Part shown: positions 44,958 through 54,755 of the stretch, piece by piece
How the letters are laid out: every line of letters starts with the position of its first letter
How positions within the stretch are numbered: the stretch's first letter is position 1
Assembly (NCBI RefSeq): GCF_008386635.1
Contig: NZ_VUOE01000002.1
Location: 1,253,666-1,317,665 of the forward strand
Direction: 5' to 3'
DNA: 64,000 nt
Source of the DNA: Maribacter flavus
Lineage (GTDB): Bacteria > Bacteroidota > Bacteroidia > Flavobacteriales > Flavobacteriaceae
The notes under the pieces: generated by a model
What the model saw: only the letters and a program-made list of their open reading frames with translations
What the model was told of the DNA's origin: nothing
Databases searched by the model: none
Made by a program: the position numbers and the translations under genes

Positions 44958-45950
44958 ATGAATTTATACAACCTTGACTCAAACTTTCATATTTTGGTTA
45001 CCGGTGGTGCCGGCTTTATAGGTTCCAACCTATGCGACGCTTTGTTGGAAAATGGAAACCAAGTTACCTGTCTGGATAATTTCGCCACAGGAAAAAGGGA
45101 AAACATTGCTCCTTTTATGGAGCATCCCAAATTCAATCTTATTGAAGGGGACATTCGCAATTTGGCGGACTGCCAAAAGGCATGCAATGGGGTGGATTAT
45201 ATCTTGCACCAAGCAGCCTTGGGTTCGGTACCAAGATCCATCAACGATCCTATCACTAGTAATGACGTCAACGTGTCGGGCTTCTTAAATATGCTGGTCG
45301 CCACCAGGGACGCCAAGGTAAAGCGCTTTGTGTACGCCGCCAGTTCCTCTACCTATGGGGATTCCACCAATATGCCCAAAGTGGAGGATGTTATTGGAAA
45401 ACCCCTTTCGCCCTATGCAATAACAAAATACGTTAACGAATTATATGCCGATGTCTTTAGCAAAACCTATGGTATGGAGACCATTGGCCTGCGCTATTTT
45501 AATGTATTCGGACGGCGTCAAGACCCCAATGGGGCCTATGCAGCGGTCATTCCAAAGTTCGTAATGCAGTTGATGCAGCATCAATCGCCCGTAATCAATG
45601 GCGATGGATCTTTTTCCAGGGATTTTACGTATATAGACAATGTGGTCCAGATGAATATGCGCGCCATGATTGGCAACAAGCCGGAAGCGGTCAACACCGT
45701 TTACAACGTGGCCTATGGGGAACGTACGGATCTAAAGGAACTGGTTGGTCTTTTAAAGGAATATCTAAGTGAATACGATGCCGAAATAAAAAACGTGGAA
45801 ACCGTGTATGGTCCGGAACGAAAAGGGGATGTCCCCCACTCCTTGGCCTCCATTGAGAAAGCCAAAAGCCTTTTGGGTTATGCCCCCGAATTCGACATCA
45901 AAACCGGACTCAAGGAAGCGGTGGCTTGGTATTGGAAGAATTTAAGATGA
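44958..45950 (+). CDS. wbpP: UDP-GlcNAc(A) C4-epimerase, WbpP/TviC-like
   Basis: 330 residues. LVTGGAGFIGSNLCDALLE, AALGSVPRSINDPI, AASSSTYGDS and SPYAITKYVNELYADVF (Tyr-x3-Lys) match WbpP of Pseudomonas O6. FGRRQDPNGAYAAVIPKF is the classic substrate-binding block. It converts UDP-GlcNAc (or its uronate) to the galacto form. It works with the WbpO-type dehydrogenase encoded after the repeat-containing gap, giving UDP-GalNAcA. Confidence 0.88.
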   Translation: MNLYNLDSNFHILVTGGAGFIGSNLCDALLENGNQVTCLDNFATGKRENIAPFMEHPKFNLIEGDIRNLADCQKACNGVDYILHQAALGSVPRSINDPITSNDVNVSGFLNMLVATRDAKVKRFVYAASSSTYGDSTNMPKVEDVIGKPLSPYAITKYVNELYADVFSKTYGMETIGLRYFNVFGRRQDPNGAYAAVIPKFVMQLMQHQSPVINGDGSFSRDFTYIDNVVQMNMRAMIGNKPEAVNTVYNVAYGERTDLKELVGLLKEYLSEYDAEIKNVETVYGPERKGDVPHSLASIEKAKSLLGYAPEFDIKTGLKEAVAWYWKNLR

Positions 45951-45961
45951 CAGTGGACAGA

Positions 45962-46003
45962 AGTCAGTAGTCAGTAGTCAGTAGTCAGTAGTCAGTAGTC
46001 AGT
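45962..46003. repeat. Six perfect AGTCAGT tandem repeats
   Basis: Seven-base units, six exact copies, 11 bases after the wbpP stop, followed by a decayed AATTAGT. Slippage here would change spacer length but not a protein. Confidence 0.9.
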
Positions 46004-46035
46004 AATTAGTAGAAAATTACGAAAAACGAACAACT

Positions 46036-46081
46036 GTCACACTGAGCGGCCTGTACTGAGCGTAGTCGAAGTAAGTCGAAG
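46036..46081. repeat. TCACACTGAGCG / GTCGAAGT extragenic repeat
   Basis: GTCACACTGAGCG, then TACTGAGCGTAGTCGAAGTA and a second GTCGAAGT. This is the phrase found many times between genes in Bacteroidota (TGTCACATTGAGCG...GTCGAAATG). It lies before the wbpO start. Confidence 0.6.
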
Positions 46082-46112
46082 TGCAAAAACGAACAAAGAA
46101 CAACAAAATAAA

Positions 46113-47393
46113 ATGAACAACACTAAAATTGCCATTATCGGTCTGGGTTATGTGGGATTGCCCTTGGCCCGATTATTTGCCACCAAATACCCTGTCGTTG
46201 GTTTCGATATCAATGAAGCGCGGGTTAAGGAATTGATGGGCGGCCATGACAGTACGCTGGAAGTGGAAGACGATATCCTTCAAAAAGTATTGGTCTCGGA
46301 GACCCCCAAACAAAACGGGCTCTACTGTTCCAACCAATTGGAGGACATTGCAGATTGCAACTACTACATTGTAACGGTACCTACTCCGGTGGACAAGACC
46401 AATAGGCCCATATTAACGCCCTTATATAAAGCCAGTGAAACGGTAGGCCAGGTATTGAAAAATGGGGATACCGTTATTTATGAATCTACCGTATATCCCG
46501 GGGTTACGGAAGAAGAATGTATTCCCGTTCTGGAAAAAGTAAGTGGCTTGGTATTCAACAAGGATTTCTATGCCGGATATTCCCCGGAGCGTATCAATCC
46601 CGGGGATAAGGAGCATACCGTGGAAAAAATCCTCAAGGTAACCTCCGGCTCCACTCCAGAGGTTGGAAAAAAAGTGGACGCCCTCTATGCGTCCGTCATT
46701 ACGGCGGGTACGCACCTGGCCTCTAGCATCAAGGTGGCGGAAGCGGCAAAGGTCATTGAAAACTCACAACGGGACATCAACATCGCCTTTGTGAACGAAT
46801 TGGCCAAAATATTCAATCTTATGGGCATTGACACCCATCAAGTTTTGGAAGCCGCGGGCACCAAATGGAATTTTCTGCCCTTTAAACCCGGGCTGGTGGG
46901 CGGCCATTGCATTGGGGTGGACCCCTATTATTTGGCCCAAAAAGCCCAGGAATACGGCTACCATCCAGAAATCATTCTGGCCGGGCGGCGCATGAACGAT
47001 ACCATGGGCAAATACGTGGCCTCCGAGGTCGTAAAACTCATGGTTCAAAGGGATATCAAGGTCAAAGGCTCTAAAATTCTGGTTCTGGGCATCACATTTA
47101 AGGAAAACTGCCCGGATGTGCGGAATACCAAGGCCGTGGACGTGATTCAGAATTTGGCCAGTTATGGTACCCATGTGGACATTTATGACCCATGGGCCTC
47201 TCCAGAAGAAGTGGTTCATGAATACAATTTGCAGATCACCAAGGAACTCCCCAAAGGTTCCTATGATGCAGTGGTGCTGACAGTGGCCCACAACCAGTTT
47301 TTGGATCTGGACCTGAAAGGATTGTTAAAGGAAGTTGGTGTAGTGTATGACGTAAAGGGAATCTTAAAGGAACAGGTAGACGCAAGGCTATAA
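46113..47393 (+). CDS. wbpO: UDP-N-acetyl-D-hexosamine 6-dehydrogenase, WbpO/TviB-like
   Basis: 426 residues. [19 protein letters not shown] binds [21 protein letters not shown] and [13 protein letters not shown] are WbpO/TviB features; [18 protein letters not shown] holds the catalytic Cys. It oxidises UDP-GalNAc or UDP-GlcNAc to the uronate. With wbpP upstream it forms the Vi-antigen-type TviB-TviC pair. A terminator 26 bases downstream closes this precursor block. Confidence 0.9.
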   Translation: MNNTKIAIIGLGYVGLPLARLFATKYPVVGFDINEARVKELMGGHDSTLEVEDDILQKVLVSETPKQNGLYCSNQLEDIADCNYYIVTVPTPVDKTNRPILTPLYKASETVGQVLKNGDTVIYESTVYPGVTEEECIPVLEKVSGLVFNKDFYAGYSPERINPGDKEHTVEKILKVTSGSTPEVGKKVDALYASVITAGTHLASSIKVAEAAKVIENSQRDINIAFVNELAKIFNLMGIDTHQVLEAAGTKWNFLPFKPGLVGGHCIGVDPYYLAQKAQEYGYHPEIILAGRRMNDTMGKYVASEVVKLMVQRDIKVKGSKILVLGITFKENCPDVRNTKAVDVIQNLASYGTHVDIYDPWASPEEVVHEYNLQITKELPKGSYDAVVLTVAHNQFLDLDLKGLLKEVGVVYDVKGILKEQVDARL

Positions 47394-47418
47394 AAACCAA
47401 AGGAATACGCGAAGAATT

Positions 47419-47452
47419 GGACCCTATTTTTAGAATACGGTCCTTTTTTTTT
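47419..47452 (+). terminator. Terminator after wbpO
   Basis: GGACCCTATT and AATACGGTCC form a 10-base-pair stem with one mismatch and a 5-base loop, followed by nine T residues. Confidence 0.85.
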
Positions 47453-48028
47453 GCCCGAGGTAGGGTGAGGAGTTGTAGGTGGTTAGTATATAGCAGCGTA
47501 GTGCGCATATCGGTAAGCTAAAAGCGAAGAATGTAGAATGCATAGTTAGGAGTTAGGAGTTGGTAAAATGAAATGCGTAAAAAATTTAGACTTGAAACGC
47601 TGAACCTGAAACTTAAAGCTTGAAGCTAAAGCCTAAATCCAACAACTGCACAGAGCGAATAGCGCAAAGCGAATAGCACACAGCCAAAAGCAAACGACTA
47701 TGCAAATATGTTAACAAATGTTAACGAAATGGGTAGTTCATCGAATTATTAAAAAAAGGGGTGTAGTTCATCGATTAAAAACATCCAATCATCCTAACTT
47801 TCCCGTAAGCTTCATAATTACCATTTTTTGTAAGAATGTACTTGCTCCAAAAAAAAGAAGATTAACGCTAAAAATAATATCTAAAAATTGCCGTTGAACA
47901 AAGTATGCCCCAAGCTTAAAATTGCATTTCATCGAAAAAAAAATGTCTTTCATCGTTTAAAAATAATATTACACTATAATTGTATCCCAAATGCAAAAAA
48001 AAATAATCCTTTAAAAAATCACCTACTT
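47453..48028. other. Intergenic region with simple repeats and a direct-repeat motif
   Basis: About 575 bases without a gene. It contains Flavobacteria-style phrase repeats (AGTTAGGAGTTAGGAGTTGG; CTTGAAAC, CTGAAACTT, CTTGAAGC; two AGCGAATAGC copies), a GTTAACAAATGTTAAC inverted repeat near 47710-47725, and four TTCATCG motifs that are listed separately. Confidence 0.5.
47733..47956 (+). promoter_or_regulatory. Four TTCATCG direct repeats upstream of the lyase gene
   Basis: GTAGTTCATCGA occurs at 47733 and 47763, exactly 30 bases apart. TTCATCGA at 47928 and TTCATCGT at 47949 are 21 bases apart. The spacings equal about three and two helical turns, so a regulator could bind each pair on one face of the DNA. 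The motif sits between a terminator and the start of the lyase/glycosyltransferase block, where a control element is expected. Confidence 0.45.
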
Positions 48029-49774
48029 ATGTACCCCATCAAAACCCCGCTAAAGATGCCCCTGGCCTTTCTTGCACTCATTTCGTTTTTATCCTGTAGT
48101 AAGGATGCCGATCTATTGTCTGATTATGTAATCGCCAAGGACAATGATTTACAAAGTATCGCCCTCTTGGTCGATGACAGTTTTTTTATGGCCCCGGGCC
48201 AAAATGAAATTGTCATGGACGTATTGAACAATGATTCCTTTGGCTCCAATACCCAGGTTAGGATTGTAGAAACTTCTACGCCCAACAACGGTGAAGTGAT
48301 CATAAATGCGGACAATACGCTGACCTATACACCGCAAGTTCAGGTGCCTGCCACCCAAGAGGAGGCTACTCCGGAAGAAACCACAACGCCACCCGTCCAA
48401 GAACCGGTACAGGAGGATACGTTTACCTATACTGCAGAAGTTACCACACCGGATAACGAGGTATCCCGTGAGGAGGCAACCGTTACCATATCCGCCTCGG
48501 ATATGGGGGAGCTTAAAGCATTTCCGGGTGCGGAAGGTTATGGTAAAAATACAACTGGGGGTCGAGGTGGAATGGTATATCATGTAACCAATTTAAATAA
48601 TGATGGACAAGGAAGTTTGCGATATGGTATGGAATCCATTAAAGGCCCAAGGACTGTAGTTTTTGATGTTTCTGGATATATTAATATTAACGAACCACTT
48701 AAAATTCGTGATGGTTTTGGCAATATTACTATTGCAGGCCAAACAGCTCCAGGAGACGGTGTTGCCATTAGAGGTGCCAGTATTTGGATTTTGGACAGCA
48801 ATGTTATAATTCGACATATTAAAATAAGACCTGGCAAAGATGCATGGAATCCCCACAGTATTGGAGGAGATGGTGGCTATGAACCTGATGATGGACTAAG
48901 AATCGTGGCCTTTACAGGATCTTCTATAGAAAATGTAATTATAGACCACGTCACTGTAACCTGGGGACATGATAGTATTATAGATATTGAAGCGCCAAAT
49001 ACAGATTTTGGCACCTATGCGAAAAACATTACCATTCAAAATTGTTTACTCGGAGAAAATGTGGATAAAAATTATGGCATGCTAGTACAAAGGGCATATG
49101 ATATTTCATTTTACAGAAATATTTTAACTTTTACTTTAGATAGAAATATTGCCATCCAAAGTGCCGAGGGCAAAGGTGTAGAAATGGTTAATAACCTTAT
49201 TTATGGTACAGACAGGGCTGCTTGGCAAATAAAGGGTACTGTTAATGACTTTATAGGAAATAAATTTATAAGCGGACCTTTTGAACGTCATTGGGAAACC
49301 TTTAGGTTTGAGGATGGACCACATGTTTATGATCTAAACAGACATAAAACCTATATGTTGGATAATACGGACAACGGAGAAAATGCGGATGGAAGTGTTC
49401 AGTCAACATATCGGAATTTCATAACAAATTCACCTAACCACTATACTGAACTACCAATAATTTCCCAAGCAGAAATCGAAGAATCTTTAATTAACAATTC
49501 AGGAGATAATCTTCACTATGACAGCTCGGATATCCGAATGTTAAATAACATTAAAAATAGAACGGGCAAGTTGATTCGTGATGAAAATGAAATTGGAGGT
49601 TATCCTAGTCTGCAAACAGTAGTTCGCTCAGCAAATTATGATCAAGATAATGATGGGATGTCTGATGAATGGGAAAGACAAATTTATGGTGACCTTTCCA
49701 AGACTGCAAATGGGGATGAAAATGGTAATGGCTATACAAATCTTGAGGAATTCCTCCACAGTCTCACGTTATAA
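48029..49774 (+). CDS. Pectate-lyase-like lipoprotein with Ig-like domain
   Basis: 581 residues from ATG 48029 (an upstream frame to 47888 is A/T-rich spacer). The signal ends in a lipobox (SFLSC). Residues about 40-160 form a VCBS/cadherin-like Ig domain (VMDVLNNDSFGSNTQVRIVE) with a Pro/Thr/Glu insert. AFPGAEGYGKNTTGGRGG opens a right-handed beta-helix of the PL1 pectate-lyase type (about 165-520). The end DNDGMSDEWERQIYG and DENGNGYTNLEEF is a Ca-binding type-3-like pair. It probably cleaves uronic-acid polymer outside the cell. Base composition drops from about 58 to 25 percent G+C within the gene. Confidence 0.8.
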   Translation: MYPIKTPLKMPLAFLALISFLSCSKDADLLSDYVIAKDNDLQSIALLVDDSFFMAPGQNEIVMDVLNNDSFGSNTQVRIVETSTPNNGEVIINADNTLTYTPQVQVPATQEEATPEETTTPPVQEPVQEDTFTYTAEVTTPDNEVSREEATVTISASDMGELKAFPGAEGYGKNTTGGRGGMVYHVTNLNNDGQGSLRYGMESIKGPRTVVFDVSGYININEPLKIRDGFGNITIAGQTAPGDGVAIRGASIWILDSNVIIRHIKIRPGKDAWNPHSIGGDGGYEPDDGLRIVAFTGSSIENVIIDHVTVTWGHDSIIDIEAPNTDFGTYAKNITIQNCLLGENVDKNYGMLVQRAYDISFYRNILTFTLDRNIAIQSAEGKGVEMVNNLIYGTDRAAWQIKGTVNDFIGNKFISGPFERHWETFRFEDGPHVYDLNRHKTYMLDNTDNGENADGSVQSTYRNFITNSPNHYTELPIISQAEIEESLINNSGDNLHYDSSDIRMLNNIKNRTGKLIRDENEIGGYPSLQTVVRSANYDQDNDGMSDEWERQIYGDLSKTANGDENGNGYTNLEEFLHSLTL

Positions 49775-49795
49775 TTTAATTGAGAAATTCATAAA

Positions 49796-49833
49796 GAAAC
49801 AGCTTGGTATAAAACCAAGCTGTTTCTTTTTTT
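49796..49833 (+). terminator. Terminator after the lyase gene
   Basis: GAAACAGCTTGGT and ACCAAGCTGTTTC form a perfect 13-base-pair stem with a 5-base loop and a run of seven T residues. Confidence 0.93.
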
Positions 49834-49953
49834 AGATGTAGTAAACTATTAGTAATTACTAATAAAACATTTTAACGGAAAAATAAAGTTTATAGGCATT
49901 ATTTTCTTTTATAAGCGTTAGAATTTATTTCTTTACTGAAGAATTTTTTTAAA

Positions 49954-51042
49954 ATGAAAAAAAATATCGGTTTTGTTATTAACTCACTTAACTCGGGCGG
50001 AGCTGAAAGAGTTGTTGTTACCTTGGCAAATGGTCTATCTGAGTTGTACAATATTTTTATTTTTACCCTAGTTGATATTGATCCGTTTTATAAAATAAAC
50101 GAAAAGGTAATATATGATTACTGTACTAAATCAATAAGGCCAAGTTCCAACCCTTTTCAAGCATTAAATAATAATATCTTCTTTTATAGAAAGCTAAATA
50201 AACTAGTTGATTCTAATAAGATTGATTTACTAATTGGTTTCACAACAAACATTAACGTCTTAACCATACTTTGTGCCAGAAAATTTGGTATACCTGTCAT
50301 TGTTAGTGAAAGAAACAACCCTGAAAAAATTTACATTCCCAGAATGTGGAAAATATTAACAAAAATAACTTATCCCAAAGCAGACTTTTTGGTTGTTCAA
50401 ACTGAACCGATTCGTAAGTTTTTCGAAAAAAATATTAAAAAAGAAAATATTGTTATTCTACCTAATCCATTATCCAAGAACCATTTTCAAATAAAGAATA
50501 ATTTTAATGGAAAAAAGGAGAATGTAGTACTTAACGTTGGACGACTAACGGAACAAAAGGGACAGGAAATACTAATCAAAGCATTTGCTTCTATTAATCC
50601 AAAGAACTGGCAACTACATATAATTGGGGAAGGTCACAAAAGAAATGAATATCAAGAACTAATTGAAACTTTAGGCATGCAGGGAAAAATCAAACTCCTA
50701 GGCCGCATTAAAGAAATTTCTGAATACTATTTAAGATCCAAAATTTTTGTTTTCCCTTCAAGATATGAGGGATTTCCTAATGCTTTAACCGAGGCAATGT
50801 ATATGGGTTTACCATGCATTTCAACGGATTGTCCGACTGGACCTTCTGAATTAATCAAGAATAACGAAAACGGAATATTGATTCCTATTGATGAAATTGA
50901 AGAATTGAAGGTGAATTTAAAAAGACTAATAAATGATGAAGAACTTAGGCTTAAGCTTGGTAGAGAAGCCTCAAAAAGCGTTTTACATTTAGAAGAGGAA
51001 AGCGTGATTGCTGATTGGAATGAGCTAATTAAACAATTTTGA
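49954..51042 (+). CDS. GT4-family glycosyltransferase
   Basis: 362 residues. NSLNSGGAERVVVTLANGL is the N-terminal donor-side loop of GT-B enzymes; VLNVGRLTEQKGQEILIKAF and FPSRYEGFPNALTEAMYMGLP (E-x7-E motif) are GT4 hallmarks. It should add one sugar to the undecaprenyl-linked repeat unit on the cytoplasmic face. The gene has very low G+C compared with the precursor genes. Its stop overlaps a possible TTG start of the flippase gene. It begins 120 bases after a strong terminator, so it needs its own promoter. Confidence 0.88.
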   Translation: MKKNIGFVINSLNSGGAERVVVTLANGLSELYNIFIFTLVDIDPFYKINEKVIYDYCTKSIRPSSNPFQALNNNIFFYRKLNKLVDSNKIDLLIGFTTNINVLTILCARKFGIPVIVSERNNPEKIYIPRMWKILTKITYPKADFLVVQTEPIRKFFEKNIKKENIVILPNPLSKNHFQIKNNFNGKKENVVLNVGRLTEQKGQEILIKAFASINPKNWQLHIIGEGHKRNEYQELIETLGMQGKIKLLGRIKEISEYYLRSKIFVFPSRYEGFPNALTEAMYMGLPCISTDCPTGPSELIKNNENGILIPIDEIEELKVNLKRLINDEELRLKLGREASKSVLHLEEESVIADWNELIKQF

Positions 51043-51059
51043 AGAGTTTAAACCCAAAA

Positions 51060-52397
51060 ATGTTAGCAGTAATCAAAACAAAGATTGAACAATTAAAAAC
51101 TAAAAAAGTTGTTCAAAATATGGTTCTCGTTACGGGAATTTCACTAATTATTAGTTTATTGGGATTTGTAAAGGAAGCTATAACAGCCGCATCCTTTGGT
51201 TTGTCCATTCAGTTAGACACTTTTTTTGTTGCCATACTAATTCCTGGATTAATTAACACTGTTTTTCTTGGTTCATATAACAGTGTGTTTGTCCCCAATT
51301 ATATAAATGAAATTCATATTGGAGGTAACCTTAAAGGTTTTCAAAGTACAAGTTTTATAATCACTATTGGATTAAGCCTATCTTTTGTATTACTTTCGTT
51401 TTTGGGCACAGATTTTTTTTTGGAATATATGTATCCAAATAAATCTATAATTTTTTATTCTCTAGTTAAACAACAATTTTATATAATTATACCCTCAATC
51501 CTATTTTGGGGTCTATCGTCACTTATTGTCGCTCTTCTTAACATTAATAATGAATATTTGTGGAGTACCTTATCTGGAATTTTCACTCCAATAGTTTTTA
51601 TATCAGCTCTATTAATATATCATAAAAACTTGCCTGACTCAATTTTAGCTTGGAGTACAACACTAGGTGCTATTTCTTCGACCATATATTTATTTCTTGT
51701 TGCACGAAAAAAAAATATAATTTTTTTAGGAAAATATGATTTTAACAATCAGAATATTAAAACTATTTTTCAGCAGCTACCAGCAAAAATATCATCCGGA
51801 TTATTAACAGCCTTGAACGCTGTCGTTGACCAATTCTTTGCAGCACAGTTAGTAATCGGTTCTATTACAGCATTGAATTATGGATTAAAAATTCCGGCAT
51901 TTGCAACAAGTATTTTAATGATTGCTTTTTCAAATGTACTCCTGCCATTTTTTACAAAATCAGTTTTATCTAATAAAAAGAAATCATTCGAGAACTTATT
52001 TAAAAATATTAAATGGACATTTTTGGTGCTCTTTATAATTTCAATGATTGGTGTCTTACTATCAGAAATTATTGTTACAATTTTATTCGAAAGGCAGGAG
52101 TTTACTTATGAAGACACCAAACTTGTGTCGCAAATTCAACAGATTTTCTTAATATATGTTCCGTTTAAGATAACTGGATCTATCTTAGTCAATTTTGCGA
52201 TTAGTTTAAATGAAAATAGGATAATGGCTTATTTTTCATTATTCGCTCTTATTTTAAATATTATTTTGGACATTATTCTTATGAGAATTTACGGTATTTA
52301 CGGTATTGCCATTTGTACGACTATTGTAATATCTCTTAAAACTATAGGAATGTATTTTTATTTAAGGAAATTATCCAAAATGGAAAACAAAACTTAA
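51060..52397 (+). CDS. MurJ/MviN-like lipid-linked oligosaccharide flippase
   Basis: About 445 residues from ATG 51060 (TTG at 51039 overlaps the previous stop and is an alternative). It has about 13-14 hydrophobic spans. GFVKEAITAASFGLSIQLDTFFVA near the N-terminus and LPAKISSGLLTALNAVVDQFFAA are typical MOP-superfamily MurJ/MviN elements. In this position it most likely serves as the Wzx flippase for the polysaccharide repeat unit, and not as the essential murein flippase. Strongly A/T-rich. Confidence 0.82.
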   Translation: MLAVIKTKIEQLKTKKVVQNMVLVTGISLIISLLGFVKEAITAASFGLSIQLDTFFVAILIPGLINTVFLGSYNSVFVPNYINEIHIGGNLKGFQSTSFIITIGLSLSFVLLSFLGTDFFLEYMYPNKSIIFYSLVKQQFYIIIPSILFWGLSSLIVALLNINNEYLWSTLSGIFTPIVFISALLIYHKNLPDSILAWSTTLGAISSTIYLFLVARKKNIIFLGKYDFNNQNIKTIFQQLPAKISSGLLTALNAVVDQFFAAQLVIGSITALNYGLKIPAFATSILMIAFSNVLLPFFTKSVLSNKKKSFENLFKNIKWTFLVLFIISMIGVLLSEIIVTILFERQEFTYEDTKLVSQIQQIFLIYVPFKITGSILVNFAISLNENRIMAYFSLFALILNIILDIILMRIYGIYGIAICTTIVISLKTIGMYFYLRKLSKMENKT

Positions 52398-52444
52398 TTG
52401 AATGCATAACTTTTAAAATCATAAGTCATTTAAATATAATTCTA

Positions 52445-53587
52445 TTGATAAAAAAAATTTTAAAATATCTATCTCTAATATTAGTTCTCTGTAATATTCC
52501 AGGTTTCCTTTTGGTATATTACAGCCCTACAATAGGTTCTGCTACAAGCATAGCAACTTCACTTTTACTAATACTTTTCTTCATAATCTCAAAGCCCAGA
52601 CAAAAACCAATATTTTCTTTAATTATTTTTTCACTTTTATTTTTTATGTTAAGCGGATTACATTATTATGACAATAGTGTTTTCTTTTTTAAAGAATTTG
52701 CTAGGTTCATGATCATGATAATTTGTATGAATGAGGTAATGGCTCGTTCTAATTATAGTGATATTTTTTTTGTAATGCTTTTAGTTGGTTTGAGCATAAT
52801 TGTAAATGGGCTAGTTTTTCCAGAGACAAATAGATTATATGGGTTAGTAAATGGGCGTTATAGTGGGTTTATGTTAAATCCAAATAATGCGGGTGTAGCT
52901 TGCATGCTTGGAATGGCTCTTTCCTATTCAATTAGAAGTAATTTTTGGAAATTTTTAGGTCAAATAATTTTTACATTTGCAGGAATACTTACCTTATCAA
53001 GAACATTTCTTGTAGTTTGGTTTCTATTGGTTTTGATATCAATAGTTAAAAACAAGAAGAACTTAATTGTTCCTATTTTAGGTGCGACCGCCTTTATAAT
53101 TTTCATAAATTTTTCGGACAGTAAAAATTTTGCCGCAGATCGCTTTGAAGCTTTTACAAGTTTTTTTGAAGAAGGTGAAGTTAAAACAAAGACCATATCC
53201 CATGACACAAGAGACCAAACATGGGCTTTATACTATGATTTAATTTTTGAAAAACCTTTTTTAGGTCATGGTTTTATGTCCTTCCAAAATAAAACAAATG
53301 ATTTACCAGGAGTTCATAATAGCTATTTAATGGTAATAGGTGAAAGCGGTATAATACCTTTCTTGATATTTATAGGTATCTACATTCATTTATTTTTTAG
53401 GACATTAACTCACTTTAAAACTGAACCTTATTTAATGTATGTATTATTAGTGGTACTTCTTAACCTAATGGTAAGTCACACTTACTTTTTTAATTATCAA
53501 AGCGCAGCACTGACAATTTTTATATTTTCTACTTTGAGAAAAATAGAAAATAAAATCAATCATTTATCAATTCCCTTGAAAACTTAA
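52445..53587 (+). CDS. Wzy-like polymerase / O-antigen ligase family protein
   Basis: 380 residues, TTG start, about 10-11 spans. The central block NRLYGLVNGRYSGFMLNPNNAG and the loop with HDTRDQTWALYYDLIFEKPFLGHGF, then GVHNSYLMVIGESGI, form the Wzy_C (O-antigen_lig) signature with the catalytic-loop His. It should join lipid-linked repeat units in the periplasm. It is one of the least conserved and most A/T-rich genes of the locus (about 27 percent G+C in a hand-counted 60-base sample), as expected for a serotype-specific polymerase. Confidence 0.8.
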   Translation: MIKKILKYLSLILVLCNIPGFLLVYYSPTIGSATSIATSLLLILFFIISKPRQKPIFSLIIFSLLFFMLSGLHYYDNSVFFFKEFARFMIMIICMNEVMARSNYSDIFFVMLLVGLSIIVNGLVFPETNRLYGLVNGRYSGFMLNPNNAGVACMLGMALSYSIRSNFWKFLGQIIFTFAGILTLSRTFLVVWFLLVLISIVKNKKNLIVPILGATAFIIFINFSDSKNFAADRFEAFTSFFEEGEVKTKTISHDTRDQTWALYYDLIFEKPFLGHGFMSFQNKTNDLPGVHNSYLMVIGESGIIPFLIFIGIYIHLFFRTLTHFKTEPYLMYVLLVVLLNLMVSHTYFFNYQSAALTIFIFSTLRKIENKINHLSIPLKT

Positions 53588-53645
53588 TAAAAGTTCAATA
53601 AAATTATATTTAATTTTCTTCGTTAGAATAATTCGTAATAGTTCT

Positions 53646-54734
53646 ATGTCTAAAATGAAAATTGATTTCGTTATTGGTAGTTTATTCGCTGGAGGTGCAG
53701 AAAGGGTTGTATCAACTCTAGCAAACCACTTTGCCGAAAAAGGTCATTCTGTTAGAGTCATAACTTTCCGTGGTGGAGACCACTATTCTCTGCACCCCTC
53801 AGTCAAAAGAATCCATGGAACTAGTAAACTCCTTTTTTTTAACTACACTGTTTTAAGGGCATTTTTATTTCTATTAAAGTTCTATTTTAAAAGAAAAAAC
53901 AGACCGGATATAATTAGCTCCCATATCGATCTAATGGGTTTTGCGACCATACCTGTATCTCGAATTTACGGTATTAAACTTACTGTTTCAGAGCATTTTA
54001 ATCATTTCAACAGAAAACTTACAATTCAGAAAAAAATTTTATGGAACTTTTTGTACAAGTTTCCTGAAACACTTACCGTTTTGACAAAATTTGATCTTCC
54101 CTATTTTAAACCCAAGACCAAAAATGTCGAGGTAATTTTGAATCCAAGTTCTTTTGTACCTATAACTGACTTAAATAGAAGTAGGAATCGGACAATTTTG
54201 GCTGTGGGAGATTTAAATCGATTTGAACATAAAGGATTTGACAATCTGTTGGATATAGCTGAAGAGGTTTTGACAAGTCAGCCAGATTGGAATTTAAAAA
54301 TTGTAGGACAGGGAGAATATGGTATGAATATTTTAATGGAAAAAATAAACACTTCACCAATTAAAAAACAAATAATATTTACCGGTTATAGGAATGATGT
54401 CAAAGAACTAATGGCTAACTCAGAAATTTTTATCCTATCATCAAGACATGAAGGTCTCCCGTTGGTGCTTATTGAAGCTATGTCCCAAGGTATGGCTTGT
54501 ATTTCTTATGATTGTATCTCTGGTCCGTCGGAAATAATAGATAGCGGAATAAATGGGCTTTTGATTGACAACCAGAATAAAGAAGAAATGATAGAGAATT
54601 TAAAAAACTTAATAGTTGATGATAAATTAAGAAATAAGCTTCGACAAAACTCCATCAAATCCTTAGACAGATTTTCGATAGAAAATATAGGCAATCAATG
54701 GGAGGATTTATTCAAAAAAATAGTATATAATTAA
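53646..54734 (+). CDS. GT4-family glycosyltransferase
   Basis: 362 residues. GSLFAGGAERVVSTLANHFAEKG opens the GT-B fold; ILAVGDLNRFEHKGFDNLLD and LSSRHEGLPLVLIEAMSQGMA (E-x7-E) are the nucleotide-sugar domain. The acceptor and donor cannot be read from sequence. A/T-rich like the flippase and polymerase genes before it. It ends 21 bases before the next glycosyltransferase. Confidence 0.88.
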   Translation: MSKMKIDFVIGSLFAGGAERVVSTLANHFAEKGHSVRVITFRGGDHYSLHPSVKRIHGTSKLLFFNYTVLRAFLFLLKFYFKRKNRPDIISSHIDLMGFATIPVSRIYGIKLTVSEHFNHFNRKLTIQKKILWNFLYKFPETLTVLTKFDLPYFKPKTKNVEVILNPSSFVPITDLNRSRNRTILAVGDLNRFEHKGFDNLLDIAEEVLTSQPDWNLKIVGQGEYGMNILMEKINTSPIKKQIIFTGYRNDVKELMANSEIFILSSRHEGLPLVLIEAMSQGMACISYDCISGPSEIIDSGINGLLIDNQNKEEMIENLKNLIVDDKLRNKLRQNSIKSLDRFSIENIGNQWEDLFKKIVYN

Positions 54735-54755
54735 ATACTTCCTCTATTTATTGAT

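Noticed and set aside
45962..46003. Phase-variation repeat acting on a protein frame
   Set aside because: The AGTCAGT repeats lie after the wbpP stop and before the wbpO start, so slippage cannot shift a coding frame.
46422..47291. Long leftward frames opposite wbpO
   Set aside because: Shadows of the WbpO coding strand; repeated His/Gly/Phe composition typical of antisense frames.
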